Below, one piece after another: positions 19,783 to 28,211 of a stretch of DNA of 64,000 nt (positions within the stretch are counted from its first letter, which is position 1; every line of letters begins with the position of its first letter). The DNA comes from Pseudomonas fluorescens (lineage in GTDB: Bacteria; Pseudomonadota; Gammaproteobacteria; Pseudomonadales; Pseudomonadaceae): the NCBI GenBank assembly GCA_902825215.1, contig LR782234.1, positions 4,526,001-4,590,000 on the forward strand. Direction: 5' to 3'. Under the pieces are notes generated by a model. That model worked only from the letters and a program-made list of their open reading frames with translations, was not told the origin of the DNA and did not search any database. The position numbers and the translations under genes were made by a program.

Positions 19783-20491
19783 CGGCGCCACTCAATACGT
19801 AGCCCTTGCCCCAGACAGTGCGCACTTCGCGCTCGGTGTAACCGATGGCCTTGAGTTTGCGGCGGATCTGGCTGATGTGCATGTCGAGGCTGCGATCATG
19901 GGCGGCGTAGCCGCGTTGCAGCACATGCTGATAAAGGAAGGCTTTGCTCAGCACTTCTTCGTCGTTGCGGTTGAGGGTGTCGAGCAAGCGGAACTCGCTG
20001 CGGGTCAGCCCGGCGGCCTGCTCGCGGAAAAACACCTCGCACTGTTCATCGTCGAAGCGCAGCGCACCGCCTGCCGCTGGCAGCACAGCCGCCGCCGGGC
20101 GGCGATCAAGGGCGACCCGGCGCAGGATGGCTTCGATGCGCACATGCAACTCGGCCATGCTGAACGGCTTGGGCAAATAATCATCGGCACCGAGGCGGAA
20201 ACCGCTGATGCGATCCGCTTCGGCGCCAAGGGCCGACATCAACAGCACCGGCGTCGAATGGCTCTGGCGCAATTGCGTCAGCAGCTTCAAGCCGTCGAGC
20301 CCCGGCAAGAGAATGTCCATCAGCACCACGTCGAACGGCTGGTGCCTGGCGATGTTCAAGCCTTCCGCGCCATTCTGGCACCAGGTCACCTGAAAGCCGC
20401 TGCGGCCCAGATGTTCATGCACATAGGCACCGAGCACCGGATCGTCTTCGATGGAAAGAATGCGTGGCTGGCCAACGGAAACAGGAGTCAT
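19769..20491 (-). CDS. OmpR-family response regulator (PirR position)
   Basis: A 240-residue regulator with an N-terminal receiver (RILSIEDDPVLGAY, phosphoacceptor in VVLMDILLPGLDG, conserved Lys in DDYLPKPF). A C-terminal winged-helix DNA-binding domain (LTRSEFRLLDTLNRNDEEVLSK, SLDMHISQIRRKL) follows. It is the probable partner of the overlapping kinase. The start MTPVSV was preferred over one 12 bp upstream because AACGGAAACAGGAG-like sequence lies on the opposite strand and the frame-internal ATG begins at the normal distance from the receiver; either is possible. It is divergent from gacS. Confidence 0.88.
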   Translation of the reverse strand: MTPVSVGQPRILSIEDDPVLGAYVHEHLGRSGFQVTWCQNGAEGLNIARHQPFDVVLMDILLPGLDGLKLLTQLRQSHSTPVLLMSALGAEADRISGFRLGADDYLPKPFSMAELHVRIEAILRRVALDRRPAAAVLPAAGGALRFDDEQCEVFFREQAAGLTRSEFRLLDTLNRNDEEVLSKAFLYQHVLQRGYAAHDRSLDMHISQIRRKLKAIGYTEREVRTVWGKGYVLSGADETL

Positions 20492-20710
20492 GAGTATCTG
20501 CAAGTAATTCTCAGTTGGGCGCGATTATTCAAGATTGCCGGGCCCGCGGCAACTCAAGGATCGGCCACCAGACCAACGCGCCTGTTCGGGCGTCGCGATT
20601 GCGCACACATTTTTCCGAAGATTGCCCGCGAGCAAATCGCTACACTGCGCCCATGTCGCGTGCCGGATGCACGCATGAGTCAACAGATCAGCGGGATGCA
20701 GGAGACAGGC

Positions 20711-23464
20711 GTGCTCAAGAAACTGGGAATCAAAGGTCGGGTATTGTTGCTGACCTTGTTGCCGACCAGCCTGATGGCGCTGGTGCTGGGCGGGTATTTC
20801 ACCTGGACGCAGCAGTCCGACTTGCAGACCCAATTGATGCAGCGCGGCGAAATGATCGCCGAGCAACTGGCACCGCTGGTCGCGCCGGCCATGGGCCACG
20901 GCAACAACGAACTGCTCGAGCGCATCGCCACGCAGTCGCTGGAACAACCCGACGTGCGCGCGGTGACATTTCTCGCCGCGGATCGCTCGCCACTGGCCCA
21001 CGCCGGCCCGACCATGCTCAATCAGGCGCCAAGCGGCGACAGCGCGCAATTGCAACGGCGCAGCGGCAACGACGCCACCCGGTATCTGATGCCAGTATTC
21101 GGCAAGCACCGCAACCTCGCCGGCGAGCTGATCCCGGAAGAGTCCGACCGCCTGCTCGGCTGGGTCGAGCTGGAGCTGTCGCACAACGGCATGTTGCTGC
21201 GCGGCTATCGCAGCCTGTTCGCCAGCCTGCTGCTGATCGCCGCCGGGCTGGCCGGCGCGGCGCTGCTGGCATTGCGCATGGGCCGCACGATCAACCGCCC
21301 GCTCGGCCAGATCAAACAAGCCGTCGCCCAGCTCAAGGACGGCCACCTCGAGACCCGTTTGCCGCCGCTCGGCAGTCAGGAGCTGGATGAACTGGCCTCG
21401 GGCATCAATCGCATGGCCGGCACGCTGCAAAATGCCCGCGAAGAATTGCAGCACAGTGTCGATCAGGCCACCGAAGACGTGCGCCAGAATCTGGAAACCA
21501 TCGAGATTCAGAACATCGAGCTGGATCTGGCGCGCAAAGAGGCGCTGGAGGCGAGCCGGATCAAATCGGAATTTCTCGCCAATATGAGCCACGAGATCCG
21601 CACGCCTCTGAACGGTATCCTCGGCTTCACTCATTTATTGCAGAAAAGCGAACTGACCCCGCGCCAGCTCGATTATCTGGGCACCATCGAAAAATCCGCC
21701 GACAGCCTGCTGGGGATCATCAACGAGATTCTCGATTTCTCGAAAATCGAGGCCGGCAAACTGGTGCTCGACCATATCCCGTTCAACCTGCGCGACCTGC
21801 TCCAGGACACCCTGACCATCCTTGCCCCGGCGGCGCACGCCAAGCAACTGGAACTGGTCAGTCTGGTTTACCGCGACACGCCGCTGTCGCTGGTCGGCGA
21901 TCCGCTGCGGCTCAAGCAGATCCTCACCAACCTGGTCAGCAATGCGATCAAGTTCACCCGCGAAGGCACCATCGTTGCTCGGGCCATGCTGGAAGACGAA
22001 CACGAAGACAGCGTGCAACTGCGTATCAGCATTCAGGACACCGGCATCGGCCTGTCCAATCAGGACGTGCGCGCGTTGTTCCAGGCGTTCAGCCAGGCGG
22101 ACAATTCGCTGTCGCGCCAACCCGGCGGGACCGGTTTGGGGCTGGTGATATCGAAACGTTTGATCGAGCAGATGGGCGGCGAAATCGGCGTCGACAGCAC
22201 GCCGGGCGAAGGCTCGGAATTCTGGATCAGCCTGAGCCTGCCGAAAACCCGCGACGACGCCGAAGACATGCCCGCCGCGCCACTGCTCGGGCGTCGCGTC
22301 GCGGTGCTGGAAAACCACGAACTGGCGCGGCAGGCCCTGCAACATCAACTGGAAGATTGCGGCCTCGACGTCACCCCGTTCAATACCCTTGAAAGCCTGA
22401 CCAACGGCGTCACCGGCGCGCACCAGACCGATCAGGCGATCGATCTGGCGGTCATCGGCATCACCAGCAACGACATGCTGCCCGAGCGCTTGAACCAGCA
22501 CATCTGGGACCTCGAACACCTCGGCTGCAAAGTACTGGTGTTGTGCCCGACCACCGAGCAGACGCTGTTCCATCTGTCGGTGCCCAACCCGCACAGCCAG
22601 TTGCAAGCCAAACCGGCGTGCACGCGCAAACTGCGACGGGCCCTGTCCGATCTGGTCAACCCGCGCCAGCCGCGCCATGAACCGGGCGAGCCGCTGTCGA
22701 GCCGGGCGCCGAAAGTGCTGTGTGTCGACGACAACCCGGCCAACCTGCTGCTGGTGCAGACCCTGCTCGAAGACATGGGCGCCAAGGTCCTTGCGGTAGA
22801 AAGCGGTTACGCGGCGGTCAAAGCGGTGCAGACCGAATCGTTCGATCTGGTGCTGATGGACGTGCAGATGCCGGGCATGGACGGTCGCCAGAGCACCGAA
22901 GCGATCCGCCAGTGGGAAAGCGAGCGGCACAGCACGCCGTTGCCGATTGTCGCCCTCACCGCCCACGCCATGGCCAATGAAAAACGCGCGCTGCTGCAAA
23001 GCGGCATGGACGACTATCTGACCAAACCGATCAGCGAACGGCAACTGGCGCAGGTGGTGCTGAAATGGACGGGGCTGGCCCTGCGCAATCAAGCGCCGGA
23101 GCGCGGCAGCGACAGCACGGCGAGCAGCAATGAATTGCCGGTGCTCGATCATGAAGAAGGTTTGCGTCTGGCCGCCGGCAAGGCCGACCTGGCCGCGGAC
23201 ATGCTGGCAATGCTGCTGGCCTCGCTGGAAGCCGACCGCGAAGCCATCCGCGCCGCTCGCGACAGCCACGATCAGAACGCGCTGCTCGAACGCGTGCATC
23301 GCCTGCACGGCGCCACCCGTTACTGCGGCGTGCCGCAATTGCGCGCGGCCTGCCAGCGCAGCGAAACCCTGCTCAAACAGAACGACCCGAAAGCCACTCT
23401 GGCGCTGGATGAACTGGAACGGGCAATCAACCGATTGGCGGCGCAGGCGAAGATCAGCGCCTGA
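20711..23464 (+). CDS. gacS: Hybrid sensor kinase GacS
   Basis: A 917-residue tripartite hybrid kinase of the Gac/Rsm pathway; with GacA it switches on small RNAs controlling secondary metabolism, biofilm and motility. The N-terminal membrane segment RVLLLTLLPTSLMALVLGG precedes a periplasmic domain, a second membrane segment and HAMP. The H-box FLANMSHEIRTPLNG lies near residue 292, followed by the HATPase. The receiver has VLCVDDNPANLLL and phosphoacceptor DVQMP near 717, and the C-terminal Hpt has HRLHG near 862. Translation starts at GTG with GGAG 6 bp before; the frame is open much further upstream but across the divergent regulator. All phosphorelay residues are intact. Confidence 0.96.
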   Translation: MLKKLGIKGRVLLLTLLPTSLMALVLGGYFTWTQQSDLQTQLMQRGEMIAEQLAPLVAPAMGHGNNELLERIATQSLEQPDVRAVTFLAADRSPLAHAGPTMLNQAPSGDSAQLQRRSGNDATRYLMPVFGKHRNLAGELIPEESDRLLGWVELELSHNGMLLRGYRSLFASLLLIAAGLAGAALLALRMGRTINRPLGQIKQAVAQLKDGHLETRLPPLGSQELDELASGINRMAGTLQNAREELQHSVDQATEDVRQNLETIEIQNIELDLARKEALEASRIKSEFLANMSHEIRTPLNGILGFTHLLQKSELTPRQLDYLGTIEKSADSLLGIINEILDFSKIEAGKLVLDHIPFNLRDLLQDTLTILAPAAHAKQLELVSLVYRDTPLSLVGDPLRLKQILTNLVSNAIKFTREGTIVARAMLEDEHEDSVQLRISIQDTGIGLSNQDVRALFQAFSQADNSLSRQPGGTGLGLVISKRLIEQMGGEIGVDSTPGEGSEFWISLSLPKTRDDAEDMPAAPLLGRRVAVLENHELARQALQHQLEDCGLDVTPFNTLESLTNGVTGAHQTDQAIDLAVIGITSNDMLPERLNQHIWDLEHLGCKVLVLCPTTEQTLFHLSVPNPHSQLQAKPACTRKLRRALSDLVNPRQPRHEPGEPLSSRAPKVLCVDDNPANLLLVQTLLEDMGAKVLAVESGYAAVKAVQTESFDLVLMDVQMPGMDGRQSTEAIRQWESERHSTPLPIVALTAHAMANEKRALLQSGMDDYLTKPISERQLAQVVLKWTGLALRNQAPERGSDSTASSNELPVLDHEEGLRLAAGKADLAADMLAMLLASLEADREAIRAARDSHDQNALLERVHRLHGATRYCGVPQLRAACQRSETLLKQNDPKATLALDELERAINRLAAQAKISA

Positions 23465-23545
23465 TCCACGGCAATACCCGGCGGCGCTGTCAGCGCTAAA
23501 GTGGCAGACGATGATTCAAGCCTGTCGATGTTCAAGGAGGATTGC

Positions 23546-24535
23546 ATGCGCACCATCGTTTTCAGCAGCCAGACCTACGACCGCGACAGTTTCCTCGGCG
23601 CCGACTGCCCGCCGGACATCGAGCTGCACTTTCAACCGGCGCGGCTGAGCCTCGACACGGTGGCACTGGCCGATGCGCATGAGGTGGTTTGCGCGTTCAT
23701 CAATGACGACCTCAGCGCGGCGGTGCTGGAACGTCTGGCCGCCGGCGGCACCCGCCTGATCGCCTTGCGTTCGGCGGGTTACAACCACGTCGATCTGATC
23801 GCCGCCAAACGCCTCGGACTGGCCGTGGTGCGCGTGCCGGCGTATTCGCCGCATGCGGTGGCCGAGCACGCGGTGGCGCTGATCCTCGCCCTCAACCGAC
23901 GCTTGCACCGCGCCTATAACCGCACCCGCGAAGGCGATTTCAGCTTGCATGGCCTGACCGGTTTCGATCTGGTCGGCAAGACCGTCGGGATTGTCGGCAC
24001 CGGGCAGATCGGCGCGACATTTGCGAAAATCATGCACGGCTTCGGCTGTAAATTACTCGCTTACGACCCGTACCCGAATCCGGATGTGCTCGCTTTGGGC
24101 GCGCGTTATCTGAGCCTGCCGGAACTGCTCGCGCAGTCGCGAATCATCAGCCTGCATTGCCCGCTCAATGAGCAGAGCAAGCACCTGATCAACCGTGATT
24201 CGCTGGCGCACATGCAGCCCGGCGCCATGCTGATCAATACCGGGCGCGGCGGTCTGGTCGACACACCGGCGCTGATCGACGCGCTGAAGGACGGCCAACT
24301 CGGTTATCTGGGGCTGGATGTGTATGAAGAAGAGGCGCAGCTGTTTTTCGAGGACCGCTCGGACCTGCCCTTGCAGGACGATGTGCTGGCACGCTTGCTG
24401 ACTTTTCCAAACGTGATCATCACCGCGCATCAGGCCTTTCTGACACGCGAGGCACTGGGTGCGATTGCCGCAACCACGCTGAGCAACATCGCGACCTGGG
24501 CGGCAGGCATGCCGCAGAACCAGGTCGAGGGTTGA
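23546..24535 (+). CDS. ldhA: D-lactate dehydrogenase, 2-hydroxyacid dehydrogenase family
   Basis: A 329-residue NAD-dependent D-2-hydroxyacid dehydrogenase, probably reducing pyruvate to D-lactate. The Rossmann motif VGIVGTGQIGATFAKI, the substrate Arg in LIALRSAGYNHVD and the catalytic acid/base region (ITAHQAFLTREAL) are visible. AAGGAGG sits 5 bp before the ATG at 23546, fixing the start. The gacS-ldhA order is shared with P. aeruginosa as I recall it. Confidence 0.92.
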   Translation: MRTIVFSSQTYDRDSFLGADCPPDIELHFQPARLSLDTVALADAHEVVCAFINDDLSAAVLERLAAGGTRLIALRSAGYNHVDLIAAKRLGLAVVRVPAYSPHAVAEHAVALILALNRRLHRAYNRTREGDFSLHGLTGFDLVGKTVGIVGTGQIGATFAKIMHGFGCKLLAYDPYPNPDVLALGARYLSLPELLAQSRIISLHCPLNEQSKHLINRDSLAHMQPGAMLINTGRGGLVDTPALIDALKDGQLGYLGLDVYEEEAQLFFEDRSDLPLQDDVLARLLTFPNVIITAHQAFLTREALGAIAATTLSNIATWAAGMPQNQVEG

Positions 24536-24545
24536 GTCGCCCCGG

Positions 24546-24986
24546 TTACTTTGGCGACAGCGAAGACGCCAGGATCAGCAAGGCCAGCCAGCCGAAACCG
24601 AACAGCCGCTGTTTCGCCGAATGACCATTGCGCAGCAGGAACCAGACAAACACCATCGGCAGCAGAAACACCATGATCTTCAGCCAGCCCTCGACCGGGC
24701 GGCTGCCGTCGGGGTTGGCGGTCTGTTCAAGCGCTTGCTCGGCCTGCTGACGGCGGCGCCGCCCGGCTGCGGCCGGCATCACCTTGGGTAACGGCTCGGG
24801 CGTCGGCGCCATCGATACTTCGGGCACGGCTTTGTTACGTGGCAGGCTGCCAAAGGAAATCGTCGAGCTGGCTGCCGGTTTCGCCTGCATGGCGGCGTGT
24901 TCGGCCATCGGCGCCCCGCAGTGAATGCACACCAGCGCTTCGGAACTGATGCTCCGCTTGCATTCATAACATTCGATCAGCGCCAT
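24546..24986 (-). CDS. Zinc-ribbon membrane-anchored protein
   Basis: This 146-residue protein has an N-terminal zinc ribbon with CYEC and CIHC cysteine pairs (residues about 5-22), a low-complexity Ala/Pro/Arg-rich linker and two C-terminal hydrophobic segments (WLKIMVFLLPMVFVWFLL and LFGFGWLALLILASSL). The likely topology places the ribbon in the cytoplasm. The start MALIECYEC was used because upstream codons look non-coding. Function is unknown. It is convergent with ldhA, with only 10 bp between the stops. Confidence 0.75.
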   Translation of the reverse strand: MALIECYECKRSISSEALVCIHCGAPMAEHAAMQAKPAASSTISFGSLPRNKAVPEVSMAPTPEPLPKVMPAAAGRRRRQQAEQALEQTANPDGSRPVEGWLKIMVFLLPMVFVWFLLRNGHSAKQRLFGFGWLALLILASSLSPK

Positions 24987-25119
24987 GTTCCGTTCCTTCA
25001 GATTCGGGGCCGGCAGTTTGCCATGAGTGCTGGCCGATTTGAACCGGATCGAAGGTCGCAAGCGCGCATCATTCTGCAATCGGGGCCGTGCTAGCATGTC
25101 GCGCATATTTGGAGGACCC

Positions 25120-25554
25120 ATGGTCGAACACGATTTCCGCTACACCCTGATGAACCCGCAACACACCCTCACCGAATGCCGCGCCCTCGTACCGGGCCGC
25201 TATCAGGTCACCGGCAACGGTGGCTCGATCCGCATCGGTGATGTCCTGCTGGTGACCCTCAAAGGCAGCAAGGATTTGTCCATGCGCCTGACCGTCGACA
25301 CCGTCCGCCACCTGATCAACCCGCCGGGCCAATGGACCGCGATGACCACCGGCCCGCTGTTCGGCGAACTGGCGATCCATACCTGGCAGGTCAACTGCGA
25401 CAGCTGTGGCAAAGCGCTGAGTTTTGAATTCGCGGTCGACGCCAAACTCGGCAAGACCGCTGAAAAACCGGCTGCCACCGCGCGCATCGCCGAGCTGGGC
25501 TGGAAAGCCGTGGGCGACAAGCACCTGTGCCCGAAATGCCAGGAGCCCGCGTGA
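25120..25554 (+). CDS. Conserved hypothetical protein with C-terminal CxxC pairs
   Basis: A 144-residue soluble protein. GGAGG five bases before the ATG at 25120 sets the start, and the N-terminus is MVEHDFRYTLMNPQ. The central part is beta-rich (GRYQVTGNGGSIRIGDVLLV). Near the end NCDSCGKA and LCPKCQEP provide two CxxC pairs able to bind zinc. I do not recognise a family function. The stop shares a base with the start of the next gene (TGATG), so it is probably co-translated with the lipoprotein. Confidence 0.75.
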   Translation: MVEHDFRYTLMNPQHTLTECRALVPGRYQVTGNGGSIRIGDVLLVTLKGSKDLSMRLTVDTVRHLINPPGQWTAMTTGPLFGELAIHTWQVNCDSCGKALSFEFAVDAKLGKTAEKPAATARIAELGWKAVGDKHLCPKCQEPA

Positions 25555-25958
25555 TGAAACGCTTCGCCCTGGCCGCTCTGGTCGGTGTTGGTTTGGCGGG
25601 TTGCGCCGCCGAGCCGGTGCAACTGCAACACAACCGCAGCTACATTCTGGAATGGATCGGCGAGCGGCCGCTGATGGATTACAGTCATCTGACCGTGACC
25701 CTCGGCGATGATGGCCGTGCCTACGGCAACGGCGGCTGCAACCATTGGTTCGCGCCGTACACGCAGGATGGCGACAAGCTGTCGTTCGGCAAGATCGGCA
25801 AGACCCGCAAACTCTGCGCCCCAGCGTTGATGGAGCAGGAACAACGGTTTTTGCAGGCACTGGAAAAGGTCGAACGCTGGGACATCTCGCCGATCGAACA
25901 GATGCGTTTCTGGCCGGCAGAGGGCAAGCCGTTGCGCTGGTGGCTGGAAGAGGGTTAA
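25554..25958 (+). CDS. META-domain lipoprotein (HslJ-like)
   Basis: A 134-residue secreted lipoprotein. Signal peptide MKRFALAALVGVGLAGC ends in a lipobox (LAGC). The mature part resembles META/HslJ domains: LTVTLGDDGRAYGNGGCNHW, then LSFGKIGKTRKLCAPALMEQEQRF and a C-terminal beta region. Such proteins sit in the cell envelope and are linked loosely to stress tolerance. It is translationally coupled to the upstream hypothetical gene. Confidence 0.82.
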   Translation: MKRFALAALVGVGLAGCAAEPVQLQHNRSYILEWIGERPLMDYSHLTVTLGDDGRAYGNGGCNHWFAPYTQDGDKLSFGKIGKTRKLCAPALMEQEQRFLQALEKVERWDISPIEQMRFWPAEGKPLRWWLEEG

Positions 25959-25986
25959 GCCTCACTAGCTGATCGCCATCGCTGTA

Positions 25987-26093
25987 ATGATCGTTCCCAC
26001 GCTCCTGCGTGGGAATGCATCAAGTGACGCTCTGCGTCACAGGGACGCGGAGCGTCCCGGGCGGCATTCCCACGCAAAGCGTGGGAACGATCC
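25987..26093. repeat. Multi-hairpin intergenic repeat, family 3
   Basis: A symmetric element: outer arms related to GTTCCCACGCTCTGCGTGGG at both ends, inner hairpins GTGACGCTCTGCGTCAC and GGGACGCGGAGCGTCCC. Two further copies occur at about 28.1 and 39.4 kb. Confidence 0.85.
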
Positions 26094-26107
26094 TGCCGAA
26101 CAACTGC

Positions 26108-26575
26108 CTATTTGGCCGCCTGCAACGCCTCCAGCTTCGCCATCACCCCCGCCGCCGTCTGCTCACCCAGCAACTGCTCCCGCACCTTGCCCTTGTCGTC
26201 GATGATGTAAGTCACCGGCAATGCCTCGCTGCGCGGCAATTCGAACAGCTCCGCCGGATCCTGCGCCAGCACGGTGAACTTGATGCCGAGTTTCTCGCTG
26301 GCTTCTTTCAGTTCCGCGCCTTGCACGTTGTCGAAGTTGACGCCAAACACCCCCACGTTCTTGCTCTTGAGTTCGTCAGCCAGATGATTGAGTTCCGGAA
26401 TCTCCGTGCGACACGGGCCGCACCATTCGGCCCAGTAGTTGAGCACCACCCAGTGTTTGTCGAGACGCTCGGACGCGACCTTCTGGCCGTTCTGGTCGAT
26501 CCCGTAATCATTGCCGCAGCCCCCCAGCATCAACGCCCCGATTACCGTCAATGCCGCTGCCAATCGCCGTGTCAT
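26108..26575 (-). CDS. TlpA/ResA-like thioredoxin-fold lipoprotein
   Basis: A 155-residue thiol-disulfide protein anchored by a lipid: signal peptide with lipobox LMLGGC at residues 17-20 or so, then NYWAEWCGPCRTEIPELNHL with the redox CGPC pair. A cis-proline region (EALPVTYIIDDKGKV) follows. It should reduce or exchange disulfides in the periplasm. It is divergent from arsC. The partner protein cannot be named from context. Confidence 0.87.
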   Translation of the reverse strand: MTRRLAAALTVIGALMLGGCGNDYGIDQNGQKVASERLDKHWVVLNYWAEWCGPCRTEIPELNHLADELKSKNVGVFGVNFDNVQGAELKEASEKLGIKFTVLAQDPAELFELPRSEALPVTYIIDDKGKVREQLLGEQTAAGVMAKLEALQAAK

Positions 26576-26688
26576 GTCGTGTTCCTTGAGAAAATTCGAA
26601 GGCGCCTGCGACCCATCGCCTCTGACGGTTCTGGATTGCGCGCTGCACAGTTAGAATAGCCGCCACTTTACGCCAGAAGCGACCCGCC

Positions 26689-27042
26689 ATGACCGATCTG
26701 ACGCTTTATCACAATCCGCGCTGCTCGAAATCCCGCGGCGCACTGGAACTGCTCGAAGCCCGCGGCCTGTCGCCAACCGTGGTGCGCTACCTCGAAACCC
26801 CGCTGAATGCGGCGCAAATCAAGGCGCTGCTTGGCAAGCTCGGGATCAGCGCACGGCAGTTGCTGCGCAGTGGGGAAGATGAATACAAAATGCTTCAGCT
26901 CGCGGATGAAAGCCTCAACGAAGCGCAACTGATCGACGCCATCGCCGCACGCCCCAAACTGATGGAACGGCCGATTCTCGAAGTCGGCGACAAAGCAGTC
27001 ATCGGCCGTCCACCGGAAAACATTCTGGAGTTGCTGCCGTGA
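26689..27042 (+). CDS. arsC: ArsC-family glutaredoxin-dependent reductase
   Basis: A 117-residue thioredoxin-fold protein beginning TLYHNPRCSKSRGALELL, with the single catalytic Cys of glutaredoxin-linked ArsC, followed by VRYLETP, LLRSGEDEYK and LMERPILEV. There is no arsR or arsB nearby, so it is more probably the chromosomal housekeeping member (YffB/ArsC-like) than a resistance-operon gene. Its stop overlaps the wrbA start by 4 bp. Confidence 0.88.
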   Translation: MTDLTLYHNPRCSKSRGALELLEARGLSPTVVRYLETPLNAAQIKALLGKLGISARQLLRSGEDEYKMLQLADESLNEAQLIDAIAARPKLMERPILEVGDKAVIGRPPENILELLP

Positions 27043-27635
27043 GCGCGCCGTACATTCTGGTTCTGTATTACAGCCGCAGCGGCTCGACCAATGAGATGGC
27101 CCGGCAGATCGCCCGCGGTGTCGAACAGGCCGGAATCGAAGCGCGGTTGCGCACGGTACCGGCGATTTCCACCGAGTGCGAAGCCGTTGCCCCGGACATC
27201 CCCGCAGAAGGCGCGCTCTACGCGACCCTCGATGATCTGAAAAATTGTGCCGGTCTGGCACTGGGCAGCCCGACCCGCTTCGGTAACATGGCGGCCCCAC
27301 TGAAATACTTTCTCGACGGCACCAGCAATCTCTGGCTGACCGGCGCGCTGGTCGGCAAACCGGCCGGTGTGTTCACCTCCACCGCGAGCCTGCACGGCGG
27401 TCAGGAAACCACCCTGCTGTCGATGATGCTGCCGCTGTTGCACCACGGCATGCTGATCACCGGCCTGCCGTACAGCGAATCGGCGCTGCTGGAAACCGAG
27501 GGCGGCGGTACGCCTTACGGTGCCAGCCATCATGCCGGCGCTGACGGCAAGAGCGGCCTCGATCAGCACGAAGTGGCGCTGTGCCGCGCCCTCGGTCTGC
27601 GTCTGGCGAAAACCGCGCAAAAACTGGTGGGCTGA
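27039..27635 (+). CDS. wrbA: NAD(P)H:quinone oxidoreductase WrbA
   Basis: A 198-residue flavodoxin-fold FMN protein that reduces quinones by two electrons. The phosphate-binding loop LYYSRSGSTNEMARQIARG and the flavin-contact loop LGSPTRFGNMAAPLKYFLD are characteristic of WrbA, as is HGGQETTLLSMM. It is coupled to arsC (4-bp overlap) and to the DUF2069 gene (1 bp gap). Confidence 0.93.
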   Translation: MSAPYILVLYYSRSGSTNEMARQIARGVEQAGIEARLRTVPAISTECEAVAPDIPAEGALYATLDDLKNCAGLALGSPTRFGNMAAPLKYFLDGTSNLWLTGALVGKPAGVFTSTASLHGGQETTLLSMMLPLLHHGMLITGLPYSESALLETEGGGTPYGASHHAGADGKSGLDQHEVALCRALGLRLAKTAQKLVG

Positions 27636-27636
27636 G

Positions 27637-28062
27637 ATGGCGAAGAAGCCGAAAATCCTGCCCTCGATCGCCTGGCTGGAGCCGCGGGTGAAGGCGATGC
27701 GGGTGCTCAGCCTGCTGAGCTTTTTCGCCCTCGCCGGACTGCTCACGGCGTATTACCTGTTATTCGCCGACCTGCATGGCGCACGACCATGGGTGATCCT
27801 GCTGGTCGAACTGATCCCGTGGCTGGTGCTCGCACCGGCAATGATCATGGGCAGCGCCCGTGGTCATTCGTGGATGTGTTTCGTGGTGAATCTGTATTTC
27901 ATCAAAGGCGCACTGGCGGCGTATGACCCGAACCGACAGTGGTTCGGTGTGCTGGAAATGGCCGCGAGCCTGGCGCTGTTCTGCTCGGCGCTGCTGTATG
28001 TGCGCTGGCGTTATCAGCTTGATCGCAAGCTGGCGGGCGAAGGTGAAATCGCCGTCGCCTGA
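27637..28062 (+). CDS. DUF2069 small integral membrane protein
   Basis: A 141-residue protein with about four hydrophobic segments: VLSLLSFFALAGLLTAYYLL, VILLVELIPWLVLAPAMIMG, SWMCFVVNLYFIKGALAAY and MAASLALFCSALLYVRWRY. This is the DUF2069 pattern, common after wrbA in gammaproteobacteria. The start was taken 1 bp after the wrbA stop. Function is unknown. Confidence 0.83.
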   Translation: MAKKPKILPSIAWLEPRVKAMRVLSLLSFFALAGLLTAYYLLFADLHGARPWVILLVELIPWLVLAPAMIMGSARGHSWMCFVVNLYFIKGALAAYDPNRQWFGVLEMAASLALFCSALLYVRWRYQLDRKLAGEGEIAVA

Positions 28063-28078
28063 AAAACCGCTAGCACTG

Positions 28079-28204
28079 ATTGTTCCCACGCTCTGCGTGG
28101 GAACGCATCCAGCGACGCTCTGCGTCTCAGGGACGCGGAGCGTCCCGGGCGGCATTCCCACGCGGAGCATGGGAACGATCGGACGCTCTGCATGGGAACG
28201 ATCG
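28079..28204. repeat. Multi-hairpin intergenic repeat, family 3 (extended copy)
   Basis: Same architecture as the copy at 26 kb, with an additional partial arm (ACGCTCTGCATGGGAACGATC-like) appended at the right end, suggesting a local duplication. It separates the DUF2069 gene from the convergent glycosylase gene. Confidence 0.83.
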
Positions 28205-28211
28205 GATTGGC

